From Sulfurimonadaceae bacterium (GTDB lineage Bacteria; Campylobacterota; Campylobacteria; Campylobacterales; Sulfurimonadaceae): a stretch of 43,718 bases of DNA. The notes below the pieces were generated by a model, which ran no database searches, was not told the DNA's origin, and saw only the letters and a list, made by a program, of their open reading frames with translations. A program made the translations under genes and the position numbers. The stretch's first letter is position 1; every line of letters begins with the position of its first letter. Shown piece by piece: positions 8,180-16,678 of the stretch. Location: assembly GCA_028683835.1 (NCBI GenBank), contig JAQUHB010000016.1:18333-62050 (forward strand), written 5' to 3'.

Positions 8180-8938
8180 ATGGATTATTTTGCAAAACGT
8201 ATTATTCCCTGTCTTGATGTTAAGGATGGACGCGTCGTTAAGGGCGTAAATTTCGTCGGCTTGAAAGATGCCGGAGATCCCGTAGAAGTCGCGCGTCGCT
8301 ATAATGAAGAGGGCGCAGACGAACTAACATTTTTAGATATTACTGCTTCTAGTGATAATCGCGATACTATTGTGGATATTGTCGCTCAAGTAGCTCGTGA
8401 AATTTTCATCCCCCTGACCGTCGGTGGCGGAATACGCAAACTTGAAGACATCTATAAACTTTTAAATGTTGGCTGTGACAAAGTCAGTGTGAACTCAGCG
8501 GCTGTACAGCGTCCAGAACTCATAGATGAGGGTGCAAAAAGATTTGGTTCTCAATGTATCGTCACAGCAATCGATGTCAAAAGAATCGGTAATAAATATC
8601 ATGTCTTTTTAAATGGTGGACGTATTGATACTGGCAAAGATGCCCTCGAATGGGCAAAAGAAGTTGTAAATAGAGGCTCAGGAGAGATTCTTTTAACTTC
8701 AATGGATGCAGATGGTACAAAAGCGGGATTTGAACTTTGTATTACTGAACAAATCAGTAAAGCTGTCAATGTTCCCGTCATAGCAAGCGGTGGAGCTGGA
8801 ACTATGCAGCACATAAAAGAAGCATTTGAGCATGGTGCGGACGCGGCACTTGCAGCGAGTATTTTTCACTACAAAGAGATAGATATTATGGATTTAAAAC
8901 ATTATCTTCATGCCAATAATATACCGGTGCGTTTATGA
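8180..8938 (+). CDS. hisF: Imidazole glycerol phosphate synthase cyclase subunit HisF
   Basis: At 252 residues it has the usual HisF length and is a TIM barrel. With the glutaminase HisH it converts PRFAR plus ammonia to imidazole glycerol phosphate and AICAR in histidine synthesis. The start [20 protein letters not shown] holds the catalytic Asp (LDV). The phosphate-binding motifs VGGGIRK and ASGGAG and the second catalytic Asp (TSMDADG) are all present. No other his gene is in the window, so histidine genes are dispersed. The stop overlaps the next start (ATGA), coupling it to the phosphorylase-like gene. Confidence 0.97.
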   Translation: MDYFAKRIIPCLDVKDGRVVKGVNFVGLKDAGDPVEVARRYNEEGADELTFLDITASSDNRDTIVDIVAQVAREIFIPLTVGGGIRKLEDIYKLLNVGCDKVSVNSAAVQRPELIDEGAKRFGSQCIVTAIDVKRIGNKYHVFLNGGRIDTGKDALEWAKEVVNRGSGEILLTSMDADGTKAGFELCITEQISKAVNVPVIASGGAGTMQHIKEAFEHGADAALAASIFHYKEIDIMDLKHYLHANNIPVRL

Positions 8939-9477
8939 TCATCTGCGCGGGAAATAGTGAGAATTTTGATTTTGCTACGCCTATAGGAGTGGGTCTCATA
9001 GAAAGTACCATCCATCTTACGAGGCTTTGTTTGTTTGATAAGCCGGAGTTTTTACTTTTTGTAGGATCTGCTGGGAGTTATGGAGAACAAAACATTTTTG
9101 ATATTGTAGAGTCTAAAACGAGCGCTAACATAGAGTTAGCCTTCTTAAGCAATGATGCATATACACCTTTAGACAATGTAGTTTCTACTAACACTACAAA
9201 CAAACAAGAGATTATAGTCAACTCATCAAACTATATAACCACAAACGAAGAACTCTCTAAAAAATTTTTAAAACTAGGCATTGGCATAGAAAATATGGAG
9301 TTTTTTGCGGTTTTAAAAGTTGCTCAAGAGTTTAACATCCCCGCTGGTGGAGTATTTTGTATCACTAATTATACTAACAAAAATGCTCACGAAGATTTTA
9401 TGAAAAACCACGAACAAGCAAAAGAGCTTTTGAGCTTACATGTGAAGAAAAGAGTAGAGGAACTAACAAAAAGATGA
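8935..9477 (+). CDS. Purine/uridine phosphorylase-family protein (short)
   Basis: This 180-residue protein looks like a shortened member of the PNP/UDP/MTA nucleosidase superfamily. It has a glycine-rich VGSAGSYGE motif near residue 43, an Asn-Met-Glu motif ([10 protein letters not shown]) matching the ribose-binding Met-Glu of the family, and [12 protein letters not shown] near the C-terminus. At the last site Asn stands where nucleosidases have Asp, which is closer to trimeric PNPs. At 180 residues it is well below the 230-280 typical of the family and lacks the early phosphate-binding part, so its substrate and activity are uncertain. It overlaps hisF and rlmN by 4 bp each, in one operon. 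Confidence 0.7.
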   Translation: MIICAGNSENFDFATPIGVGLIESTIHLTRLCLFDKPEFLLFVGSAGSYGEQNIFDIVESKTSANIELAFLSNDAYTPLDNVVSTNTTNKQEIIVNSSNYITTNEELSKKFLKLGIGIENMEFFAVLKVAQEFNIPAGGVFCITNYTNKNAHEDFMKNHEQAKELLSLHVKKRVEELTKR

Positions 9478-10550
9478 ATCAATTAAAACCTTCACTTTTA
9501 GATTTTACAAAAGAGGAACTCGCTTCAAAAATCAAACCTGCTTTTCGGGCAAAACAGATATTTGGCTGGTTATATCACAACTATGTGGAAAACTTTGATG
9601 AGATGCAAAATATCCCAAAAGTGCTTCGTAAAGAACTTTCACAAAATTACCTTATCAATCCTCTTAAAATCGCAAAAAAAGAGGTTTCATCTGATGGAAC
9701 TATAAAATATCTTTTTGAACTTCAAGACGGCAAAACCATGGAAACCGTTTGGTTGAAGATGAAAGATGATATTTATGAAGATGGCAAGCTGATCCAAGAA
9801 GCGAAATATACGGTTTGTGTATCCTCTCAAGTGGGATGTAAAGTAGGGTGTAGCTTTTGTTTGACTGCTAAAGGCGGCTTTACAAGGGACTTAAGTGCTG
9901 GAGAGATCGTAGCGCAAGTACTAGCCGTCAAAAAAGATAATAATCATGAGCACAACCGCCGAGTCAACATTGTATATATGGGCATGGGTGAACCCCTTGA
10001 TAATCTCGATAATCTTACACAGGCAATCAAAATCTTTCAAGATGAAGAGGGTCTCGCAATATCTGGAAAACGTCAAACGGTTTCTACAAGTGGACTAAGC
10101 AATAAAATAGATAAGCTCGGAGAAATGGATCTAGGCGTGCATATAGCCATCTCTCTTCACGCTGTCGATGATGCGCTTAGAACTGAACTCATCCCTATGA
10201 ACAAAGCGCATAATATCTCATCTATTATTGATGCAGTTAAACGCTTTCCAATAGACACAAGGAAACGTGTCATGTTTGAATACCTTGTTATCAAAGATAA
10301 AAATGATGATATAGGATCAGCAAAAAAACTTGTCAAGCTTCTAAGTGGGATAAAAGCAAAAGTAAATCTTATCTATTTTAATCCATATCCTGGAACAGAC
10401 TATAAACGTCCAAGCAGAGATGATATGGTCAAATTTCAAGAGTATCTTGTAAACCACGGACTTTTGTGTACTATACGTGATTCAAAGGGAATAGATATTA
10501 GTGCTGCATGTGGACAACTTAAAGAAAAAGAATTAAACGTAACAAATTGA
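9474..10550 (+). CDS. rlmN: 23S rRNA (A2503-C2)/tRNA (A37) methyltransferase RlmN
   Basis: This 358-residue radical-SAM enzyme methylates C2 of A2503 in 23S rRNA, and A37 of some tRNAs in known homologues. The CxxxCxxC cluster motif is CKVGCSFC, followed by the GEP motif ([10 protein letters not shown]). The C-terminal catalytic Cys is in SAACGQL and the second in the QVGCKVGC region. The N-terminal RlmN domain ([15 protein letters not shown]) is present. Start and stop are clear, and the ATG overlaps the previous stop (ATGA). Confidence 0.96.
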   Translation: MNQLKPSLLDFTKEELASKIKPAFRAKQIFGWLYHNYVENFDEMQNIPKVLRKELSQNYLINPLKIAKKEVSSDGTIKYLFELQDGKTMETVWLKMKDDIYEDGKLIQEAKYTVCVSSQVGCKVGCSFCLTAKGGFTRDLSAGEIVAQVLAVKKDNNHEHNRRVNIVYMGMGEPLDNLDNLTQAIKIFQDEEGLAISGKRQTVSTSGLSNKIDKLGEMDLGVHIAISLHAVDDALRTELIPMNKAHNISSIIDAVKRFPIDTRKRVMFEYLVIKDKNDDIGSAKKLVKLLSGIKAKVNLIYFNPYPGTDYKRPSRDDMVKFQEYLVNHGLLCTIRDSKGIDISAACGQLKEKELNVTN

Positions 10551-10616
10551 TTTTTCTAAGTAAATAGCTTTTTATATATACTTCTGCTTTCGAGGTGTTT
10601 ACAGCAAAGGATCTAT

Positions 10617-10730
10617 ATGCAAGAAGCAGGATTGACGTCAGCGGATGTCGTTCAAGTTATATTTATAATATTGGTTGTTGGTTCAGGTGTGGGTGGTTTT
10701 TTATATGCTGCCTTAAAAAACGACAAATAA
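10617..10730 (+). CDS. 37-residue single-span membrane protein
   Basis: This small ORF has an AAAGGA ribosome site 7 nt before an ATG and ends with TAA at 10728. The predicted peptide starts MQEAGLTSADVVQ, then has one hydrophobic span of about 20 residues (VIFIILVVGSGVGGFLY) and a short charged tail (KNDK). A start signal, clean membrane helix and following hairpin argue that it is real. It resembles the small single-helix subunits of oxidases or transporters (CcoQ, KdpF types) in shape only. I do not recognise a family. It lies 66 bp after rlmN and may be part of that transcript. Confidence 0.6.
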   Translation: MQEAGLTSADVVQVIFIILVVGSGVGGFLYAALKNDK

Positions 10731-10736
10731 TAAAGC

Positions 10737-10765
10737 AAACGGTCAACACTCCAGGGAGACCGTTT
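10737..10765 (+). terminator. Hairpin after the small membrane protein
   Basis: AAACGGTC (10737-10744) pairs with GACCGTTT (10758-10765), and the loop can form a further CTCC/GGAG stem. It begins 6 bp after the 37-codon ORF. No U-tract follows, so it may be a stability hairpin or a Rho-linked end rather than a classical intrinsic terminator. Confidence 0.5.
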
Positions 10766-10881
10766 ATGGTTGTAATGGTAGCATACTATTCTTATAGAAA
10801 ACAAAATTTCCTCAACTGTTTATTTTCTGCTTAAACAAAATTAATTTTCAAAAAAACTTCTCTTTTTTAGCAAAATGTGTA

Positions 10882-11079
10882 GATTTCACACTGTGCTCTA
10901 AAATGTGAATAAACTTGTAAAAAATTGTAAAACTTTTCTTACATGTAAGGTTTATTTTATATAAATTTTCTCTTAATCAGAATTTTATTCACAAAGTATA
11001 ACATCCCTAAAATAGGTACTTTCTTGAGACCCGTTAAGAAAACAGTGAATGTGAATTGTAATAAAAAAAGTTATTCACA
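10882..11079. other. Extra DnaA-box cluster outside the dnaA locus
   Basis: Within 198 bp of noncoding DNA there are three exact TTATTCACA 9-mers (10904-10912 minus, 10985-10993 plus, 11071-11079 plus). Three weaker TTCAC-core sites are also present (10882-10890 plus; 11044-11052 and 11050-11058 minus). TTATTCACA is also found in the dnaA-flanking clusters here. The cluster sits about 8.7 kb from dnaA, next to parS. This 403-bp gap (10731-11133) otherwise holds only the hairpin and one TTACATGTAA word. It could titrate DnaA, recharge it, or be an additional origin module; function is inferred. Confidence 0.6.
10939..10948. repeat. TTACATGTAA palindrome
   Basis: An exact copy of the dispersed palindrome, lying between DnaA-box-like sites in noncoding DNA. 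Confidence 0.85.
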
Positions 11080-11133
11080 TATATTTTATTTTTGATATAA
11101 TCTAGTATGTATTAAAGCAACTATGTTTATTTT

Positions 11134-12057
11134 CTATTTTGTTTCACGTGAAATAGATTTAAAGATCTCATCCAAAAAATCGACATTACTACTCACTTGA
11201 TATGAAACATTTTTATATTCAAAACAAAGCTCATCAGCATGTAAAAGTAATCTTGATGCTCCTGTAATTTTTAAGCGTTCTTCCATTGATAGTTCTCTAT
11301 CCAAATATTTTGTTGTTACCCATTCATCAACTCCATAAAGTGGATCACCAACAATCGGATGTTTCACGTGAAGCAAATGAACTCTAATCTGATGTTGTCT
11401 TCCAGTATGTGGATAGCAAGCTACAAGTGTCATATCAAGATCGCTAAAATACTCTAAAGGTTTGAAATAGGTCTCAGAACTTTTACCCATTTCATCAACT
11501 TTTACGATAGAACGAAGTACCCCTGATTTTTCATCTTTGTTTACCTTCAAAGGTTCGTTACATGTAAGCTCATTTTTAAACTCTCCACGGACCAATGCAA
11601 GATATTTTTTTTTCATATCTCTTTCTTGAAACATCATCTTGATATCTCGTTCACTCTTTTTGTTTTTAGCACATAATACAAGCCCACTTGTCTCCATATC
11701 AATACGATGGGTGATATTTGCATCCATTCCATATTGATACTTAACTTCGTCTATAAGAGAATAGGGCGTATAGCGATTTTGAGGATGGATAAGTACTCCC
11801 GTCGGTTTATCAAATAGAACAAACTCTTCTGTTTCAAAGGTGGCTTCTAAACCTCTTGAAATTGGCTCAAATGTGATGAACTCTATGTTTCCACATATTT
11901 CATCTTTATCTTTTACAACAGCTTCACCGTTAGCAAAAACTCTTTTACGCGCTATAAATCTTTGTGCATCACTTTGAGAAAGCCCTAGCTCTCGCATTAA
12001 GAATAAAAAGGCTTTTTGTTTCTCTTCTATATGAAATTTTTTTATGACAAATGGCAA
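11134..12057 (-). CDS. RluA-family 23S rRNA/tRNA pseudouridine synthase
   Basis: This is a 307-residue pseudouridine synthase. An S4-like RNA-binding region covers about residues 20-55. The catalytic motif is HRIDMETSG with the essential Asp, and later come GRQHQIRVHL and HPIVGDPLYG, both typical of RluA/RluD. The start is a TTG at 12057-12055 preceded by an AAAGGGA ribosome site; no ATG fits better. The gene is divergent from purB, as I recall for Campylobacter jejuni (pseudouridine synthase-purB-nrdA). Two near-consensus parS sites lie inside it, one at its extreme 3' end. The exact uridine target is not determinable from sequence. Confidence 0.9.
   Translation of the reverse strand: MPFVIKKFHIEEKQKAFLFLMRELGLSQSDAQRFIARKRVFANGEAVVKDKDEICGNIEFITFEPISRGLEATFETEEFVLFDKPTGVLIHPQNRYTPYSLIDEVKYQYGMDANITHRIDMETSGLVLCAKNKKSERDIKMMFQERDMKKKYLALVRGEFKNELTCNEPLKVNKDEKSGVLRSIVKVDEMGKSSETYFKPLEYFSDLDMTLVACYPHTGRQHQIRVHLLHVKHPIVGDPLYGVDEWVTTKYLDRELSMEERLKITGASRLLLHADELCFEYKNVSYQVSSNVDFLDEIFKSISRETK
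11140..11155. other. parS centromere-like site 1
   Basis: TGTTTCACGTGAAATA matches the ParB-binding consensus TGTTTCACGTGAAACA at 15 of 16 positions. It overlaps the last codons of the pseudouridine synthase gene. The central palindrome is perfect over 12 bp. Confidence 0.8.
11360..11375. other. parS centromere-like site 2
   Basis: TGTTTCACGTGAAGCA matches the parS consensus at 15 of 16 positions. It lies inside the pseudouridine synthase gene, 220 bp from site 1. Two such sites close together near the origin support a real ParB loading region. parA and parB are not in the window. Confidence 0.8.
11558..11567. repeat. TTACATGTAA palindrome
   Basis: An exact copy inside the pseudouridine synthase gene, encoding Leu-Thr-Cys-Asn. 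Confidence 0.85.
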
Positions 12058-12100
12058 AATTAATCCCTTTAAAAGTCAATGTCGGGTAACATAAATAACT

Positions 12101-12106
12101 TATAAT
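12101..12106 (+). promoter_or_regulatory. -10 box for purB
   Basis: A perfect TATAAT lies 34 bp before the purB ATG in the 82-bp divergent gap. No clear -35 box is seen, which is usual for epsilonproteobacterial promoters. Confidence 0.55.
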
Positions 12107-12139
12107 TTTCGAGATTTTAACATAATTAAGGTGGCTTAC

Positions 12140-13471
12140 ATGGTAGAGCGTTACGCACGTGAAGAGATGAGTTCTAAATGGACAATGCAGGCAAAATATC
12201 AAGCATGGCTAGATGTAGAAGTAGCTGCAGTAAAAGCTTGGGCAACTCTAGGAAAGATTCCTAAAGAAGATGCAGATAAGATAGTAAAAAATGCTGGTTT
12301 TGATATTAAGAGAATAGATGAGATCGAAGCAATTACTCGTCATGACTTAATCGCATTTACAACAAGTGTTTCTGAAACACTTGGCGAAGAGAGTAGATGG
12401 TTTCATTATGGAATGACGAGTTCTGATACCGTCGATACTGCTGTTGCTCTTCAGATGAAATCTTCACTAGAGCTTATCATCGAAGATGTGAAGATGCTTA
12501 TGGAATCTATCAAGAAAAGAGCGATGGAACATAAGATGACTTTGATGGTTGGACGATCACACGGTATCCACGGTGAGCCTATTACATTTGGTCTTGTACT
12601 AGCTGTCTGGTATGATGAGATGGCACGCCATTTGGAAAACTTACAACAAACACTTGATGTTATAAGCGTCGGACAAGTAAGCGGAGCAATGGGCAACTTT
12701 GCTCACGCTCCGCTAGAACTTGAAGAGCTTACATGTAAAGAGTTGGGACTCAAACCTGCACCTGCATCTAACCAAGTTATTCAGCGTGATAGATATGCTC
12801 GTCTTGCAACATCATTAGCTCTTATGGCAAGTTCTATTGAAAAGTTTGCAGTTCAAATCCGTCACTGGCAGCGTACAGAAGTTTATGAGTGTGAAGAGTA
12901 TTTTGCAAAAGGGCAAAAAGGTTCATCTGCCATGCCACATAAACGCAACCCAATCCTAACAGAAAATATAACGGGTTTGGCACGTATGATACGTGCTTAC
13001 GCGATACCAGCTATGGAAAACGTTGCGTTATGGCATGAGCGTGATATCTCTCACTCATCAACTGAGCGTTTCTGGCTTCCTGACTCATTTATAACATCTG
13101 ACTTTATGCTTCACCGTATGAATAACGTTATTGCTAACTTAACAGTCTATCCTGAGAACATGATGAAAAACCTAAACCTAACAGGCGGACTTGTATTTTC
13201 TCAACGCGTACTTCTTGAGCTTCCGCTCAAAGGGGTCTCACGCGAAGATGCATATAGAATCGTTCAACGCAATGCAATGAAAGTTTGGGAAGAAATTCAG
13301 CAAGGCAAACCTACTACAAATGAAGCTGGTGAAAGCTTGTATCTAAACCATCTTTTAGCAGATGAGGAGTTACGTAATTCTCTAAGTGAAGAACAAATCA
13401 GAGAGTGTTTCGATTATGCTTACTATACAAAAAATGTGGATAGAATATTTTCTAGAGTTTTCAAAAATTAA
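12140..13471 (+). CDS. purB: Adenylosuccinate lyase PurB
   Basis: This 443-residue enzyme of the fumarase/aspartase superfamily splits SAICAR and adenylosuccinate, releasing fumarate, in purine synthesis. The signature SSAMPHKRNP is complete, and the catalytic His regions (TSSDTVDTA; GRSHGIHGEPI) are present. I place the start at the ATG at 12140 (MVERYAREEMSSKW). An upstream in-frame GTG at 12131 is part of the AAGGTGG ribosome site and so is unlikely to be the start. It is followed 30 bp later by nrdA in the same direction, so the two are probably co-transcribed. Confidence 0.97.
   Translation: MVERYAREEMSSKWTMQAKYQAWLDVEVAAVKAWATLGKIPKEDADKIVKNAGFDIKRIDEIEAITRHDLIAFTTSVSETLGEESRWFHYGMTSSDTVDTAVALQMKSSLELIIEDVKMLMESIKKRAMEHKMTLMVGRSHGIHGEPITFGLVLAVWYDEMARHLENLQQTLDVISVGQVSGAMGNFAHAPLELEELTCKELGLKPAPASNQVIQRDRYARLATSLALMASSIEKFAVQIRHWQRTEVYECEEYFAKGQKGSSAMPHKRNPILTENITGLARMIRAYAIPAMENVALWHERDISHSSTERFWLPDSFITSDFMLHRMNNVIANLTVYPENMMKNLNLTGGLVFSQRVLLELPLKGVSREDAYRIVQRNAMKVWEEIQQGKPTTNEAGESLYLNHLLADEELRNSLSEEQIRECFDYAYYTKNVDRIFSRVFKN
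12729..12738. repeat. TTACATGTAA palindrome
   Basis: An exact copy inside purB, encoding Leu-Thr-Cys-Lys. Confidence 0.85.
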
Positions 13472-13501
13472 TAATAAAAATTTATAAAGTTAGGATAATT
13501 C

Positions 13502-15868
13502 ATGATTACAATTATCAAAAGAAATGGTAGAACAGAACCATTAGATATTACAAAAATTCAAAAGTATACTTCTGCAGCTGTGAAAGGCTTGGAGAATGTA
13601 TCTCAAAGCGAACTAGAAGTCGATGCACAGATACAGTTTCGCGATGGAATCACTTCCGAAGAGATACAAAAGACACTGATCAAAACGGCCGTTGATAAGA
13701 TAGATATCGATGCACCAAACTGGACGTTTGTTGCATCAAGACTCTTTTTATTCAACCTATATCACCAAGTCAACGGATTTACCGGATATGGTTCACTGAG
13801 TAAGTATATGGAGCGTGGTGAGGAAGAGGGTCGCATACTCAAAGGTCTTAAAGAAATGTACGATCTTGAAAGATTAGAAAAACATCTTGTTCCTGAGCGC
13901 GATTTAGAATTTAACTACCTTGGAATTAAAACTCTTTATGATAGATACTTGATTAAAGATAGAAAAAATAATCCTATCGAACTTCCTCAACACATGTTCA
14001 TGGCTATCGCTATGTTCTTGGCACAAAACGAAGAAGACAGACACGGTTGGGCTATAAAATTTTATGATATGATCTCAAAATTTGAAGTGATGCTTGCAAC
14101 TCCGACACTTTCAAATGCACGTACAACAAGACACCAACTTAGCTCATGCTACATCGGTTCATCTCCAGATAATATCGAAGGGATCTTTGACTCTTACAAA
14201 GAGATGGCTATGCTTTCCAAATTTGGCGGCGGTATCGGCTGGGATTGGACACAGGTTCGCTCTATGGGTTCATCTATAGATGGACATAAAAATGCAGCAG
14301 GCGGAACAGTGCCATTTCTAAAAATCACCAACGACATCGCTATCGCTGTCGATCAATTAGGTACTAGAAAAGGTGCAATTGCTGTTTACCTTGAACCTTG
14401 GCATATTGATATTCATGACTTTTTAGATTTGAAGAAAAACTCAGGTGAAGAGCGTCGTCGTGCGCATGATCTTTTCCCTGCACTTTGGATCAACGATCTT
14501 TATATGAAGCGTGTTGAGCAAGATGGCATCTGGACTCTTTTTGATCCTTACGATTGTAAAGAACTTACAAACATGTATGGTGAAGAGTTTGAAAAAAGAT
14601 ACTTGGAACTCGAACAAGACGAATCAATTATCAAAGAAAGAGTAAAAGCGAAAGATCTTTGGAAAAAAATCTTACTCAGTTATTTTGAGTCAGGTTCACC
14701 GTTTTTATGTTTTAAAGACAATGCAAATCGTGCAAATCCTAACAACCATTATGGAATCATCAGAAGCTCAAACCTTTGTACGGAGATATTTCAAAACACT
14801 GAACCAAACCATTACCTCATAAAAATTATATTTGAAGATGGGCAATTCCTAACATACGAAGAGGATGAGTTAGTCAAAGTAGACAGTGGAATAGAAAAAC
14901 CTGCTAACAAAGTAACAGCACTAGATTACCTTGGCGGACAACCGATTTACATCGTAGAAAAAGAGAAAGTAAATGGGGCAACTGCTGTTTGTAACTTGGC
15001 TTCAGTCAATCTTTCACGTATCAACACAAAAGAGGAGATAGATAGAATCGTGCCGACTGCAATTCGTGCTTTGGACAATGTTATCGATCTTAACTTTTAC
15101 CCGATGGAAAAAGTAAAACGCACTAACATGAGAAGCCGCTCGATCGGACTTGGTGTTATGGGTGAAGCACAAATGTTAGCTGAGCAAAAAATCGTTTGGG
15201 GAAGTCAAGAGCACTTTGATAAAATAGATGAGATTATGGAAGCTGTGAGTTTTAATGCTATCTCCTCTTCTTCTGATTTGGCACTTGAAAAAGGGAAATA
15301 TCCTGAGTTTGCCGGTTCAAAATGGAGCCGTGGAATCATGCCTCATGACCATGCAAATGCAGAAGTGCTAAATCTTGTCGACCGTGGCGGACTTTTTGCA
15401 CCAACGTATGAGTGGGACGATCTTCGTAAAAAAGTAAAAGAGCAGGGAATTAGAAACGGTTACTTAATGGCTGTTGCTCCGACGAGTTCTATCTCAATCC
15501 TTACTGGAACTACTCAAGCGATTGAGCCTGTATTTAAACGTAAATGGTTTGAAGAGAACTTGAGCGGACTTATTCCTGTTGTTGTTCCTAAACTTTCACC
15601 TGATACTTGGAGTTATTATACTTCAGCGTATGAGCTTGACCAGCGTATACTCATCAGAGCTGCTGCAATACGTCAAAAATGGATAGACCAAGGTCAAAGC
15701 TTGAATATCTTTATAACGCTCGATAAAGCAAGCGCAAAGTATCTCAACGACATCTATATGTTAGCTTGGAAACTAGGACTTAAATCTACATACTATCTAC
15801 GTTCTCAGTCACCTGAAACTGCAAGTGATGTTGAAGACCGCTCTATGGAATGTGTGGGTTGTCAATAA
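13502..15868 (+). CDS. nrdA: Ribonucleoside-diphosphate reductase alpha subunit, class Ia
   Basis: This 788-residue catalytic subunit makes dNDPs from NDPs with the NrdB radical subunit. The order is an N-terminal ATP-cone (MITIIKRNGRTEPLD), the 10-stranded barrel with active-site cysteines in SSCYIGSS and VCNLASVNLS and with the NLCTEI motif, the conserved MGEAQML region, and a C-terminal redox CVGC pair just before the end. An AGGAT ribosome site precedes the ATG. Its partner nrdB is about 17 kb away in the window rather than adjacent. The length is normal, with no intein. Confidence 0.97.
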   Translation: MITIIKRNGRTEPLDITKIQKYTSAAVKGLENVSQSELEVDAQIQFRDGITSEEIQKTLIKTAVDKIDIDAPNWTFVASRLFLFNLYHQVNGFTGYGSLSKYMERGEEEGRILKGLKEMYDLERLEKHLVPERDLEFNYLGIKTLYDRYLIKDRKNNPIELPQHMFMAIAMFLAQNEEDRHGWAIKFYDMISKFEVMLATPTLSNARTTRHQLSSCYIGSSPDNIEGIFDSYKEMAMLSKFGGGIGWDWTQVRSMGSSIDGHKNAAGGTVPFLKITNDIAIAVDQLGTRKGAIAVYLEPWHIDIHDFLDLKKNSGEERRRAHDLFPALWINDLYMKRVEQDGIWTLFDPYDCKELTNMYGEEFEKRYLELEQDESIIKERVKAKDLWKKILLSYFESGSPFLCFKDNANRANPNNHYGIIRSSNLCTEIFQNTEPNHYLIKIIFEDGQFLTYEEDELVKVDSGIEKPANKVTALDYLGGQPIYIVEKEKVNGATAVCNLASVNLSRINTKEEIDRIVPTAIRALDNVIDLNFYPMEKVKRTNMRSRSIGLGVMGEAQMLAEQKIVWGSQEHFDKIDEIMEAVSFNAISSSSDLALEKGKYPEFAGSKWSRGIMPHDHANAEVLNLVDRGGLFAPTYEWDDLRKKVKEQGIRNGYLMAVAPTSSISILTGTTQAIEPVFKRKWFEENLSGLIPVVVPKLSPDTWSYYTSAYELDQRILIRAAAIRQKWIDQGQSLNIFITLDKASAKYLNDIYMLAWKLGLKSTYYLRSQSPETASDVEDRSMECVGCQ

Positions 15869-16240
15869 ATGAAACCTTTACATGTAAGCGGGATTCAGAC
15901 ATTCTTATCCCGTTTTGAAAGATTCTCTCTTTGTGAGATAAAAATTATAACAATCAAATCCCCCAGCGTTATAGAGATACAGTTCAGTGTTCAAGACACT
16001 GGACGTGCATTTGATTGGATCGATGTGGCATTTGAATTATCAAATGTTAGCGATGCCAAACTTATCGAAAACAGTAAGCTTGCATTTTTAGATATGAGTG
16101 AAGGGATAAATATAATTTCTGAAGAGAACAAATTCGTACTTTGTCATGGGCAATATAGCTCATGGCAAACGGCTAAAGATTCACCGCTTTATATCATCTG
16201 CGAAAGCATAAAATTTAAAGAGTTGCCTTTTTCAGGCTAA
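15869..16240 (+). CDS. Unknown 123-residue protein coupled to nrdA
   Basis: The ATG follows the nrdA stop codon with no gap, so translation is probably coupled. The protein is soluble-looking, with no signal peptide or membrane span, three Cys and a mixed alpha/beta pattern. The stretch KSPSVIEIQFSVQD followed by AFDWIDVAFEL looks like a beta-rich core. I do not recognise a family. Its 3' end overlaps the convergent phosphatase gene by 9 bp. The dispersed palindrome TTACATGTAA covers codons 4-7. Confidence 0.7.
   Translation: MKPLHVSGIQTFLSRFERFSLCEIKIITIKSPSVIEIQFSVQDTGRAFDWIDVAFELSNVSDAKLIENSKLAFLDMSEGINIISEENKFVLCHGQYSSWQTAKDSPLYIICESIKFKELPFSG
15878..15887. repeat. TTACATGTAA palindrome
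   Basis: An exact copy at codons 4-7 of the unknown gene after nrdA, encoding Leu-His-Val-Ser. Confidence 0.85.
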
Positions 16241-16672
16241 CTCTTCAAACAGATTTCTAACACAAATCTCTATCATCTCATACACTTTATCAAAACCCTC
16301 AAAACCGTTATAAAAATATGGGTCAGGAACATCTTCATTGTTAAAGCCAAATGAACCGAGTTTATAGAGATTTTTAGCACCAAGATTTTTTAGATAATTA
16401 TAATTATTTTCATCCAAAGCTATAACAAGCTCAAACTCTTGAAGCTCATTTTTTGTGATCTGGGAAGCTCTCAAAGAGGAGATATCTATCCCATTTTTTT
16501 GAGCGACTTTGATAGAGTTTGTACATGGAGGCTCTCCAGTATGCCAACTCCCAGTTCCAGCTGATGTAACTCTTACATGTAAAGATTTTTGCTCTATGAT
16601 TTTTTTGGCAATCCCCTCAGCGAGAGGTGAACGGCAGATATTTCCAAGGCAAACAAAAATAACAGAGTTCAT
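16232..16672 (-). CDS. Low-molecular-weight protein-tyrosine phosphatase
   Basis: This 146-residue phosphatase has the P-loop CLGNICRS (Cys8, Arg14) at the N-terminus and the general-acid motif DVPDPYF at about residue 116, both diagnostic of the family. The length is normal. In bacteria, relatives dephosphorylate tyrosine kinases of capsule or exopolysaccharide export or act on arsenate; no such partner gene is nearby, so the target is unknown. The gene starts 6 bp after the PhnA-family gene on the same strand, so they probably share a transcript. Confidence 0.93.
   Translation of the reverse strand: MNSVIFVCLGNICRSPLAEGIAKKIIEQKSLHVRVTSAGTGSWHTGEPPCTNSIKVAQKNGIDISSLRASQITKNELQEFELVIALDENNYNYLKNLGAKNLYKLGSFGFNNEDVPDPYFYNGFEGFDKVYEMIEICVRNLFEELA
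16573..16582. repeat. TTACATGTAA palindrome
   Basis: An exact copy inside the tyrosine phosphatase gene, encoding Leu-His-Val-Arg. Confidence 0.85.
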
Positions 16673-16678
16673 AACAGA

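Noticed and set aside
10595-10834. 79-residue ORF on the plus strand in the rlmN downstream gap
   Set aside because: Its frame crosses the better 37-codon ORF and the hairpin, its composition is unnatural (clusters of Cys, Arg and Ser), and no ribosome site precedes it.
11140-11155. TTCAC cores inside the parS sites as further DnaA boxes
   Set aside because: The parS palindrome contains TTCAC on both strands by its own sequence, so these were not counted as boxes.
12131-12139. GTG start for purB
   Set aside because: The GTG is part of the AAGGTGG ribosome site of the better ATG at 12140.
13502-15868. Possible intein in nrdA
   Set aside because: The length (788) and motif order are normal and no splicing motifs are present.
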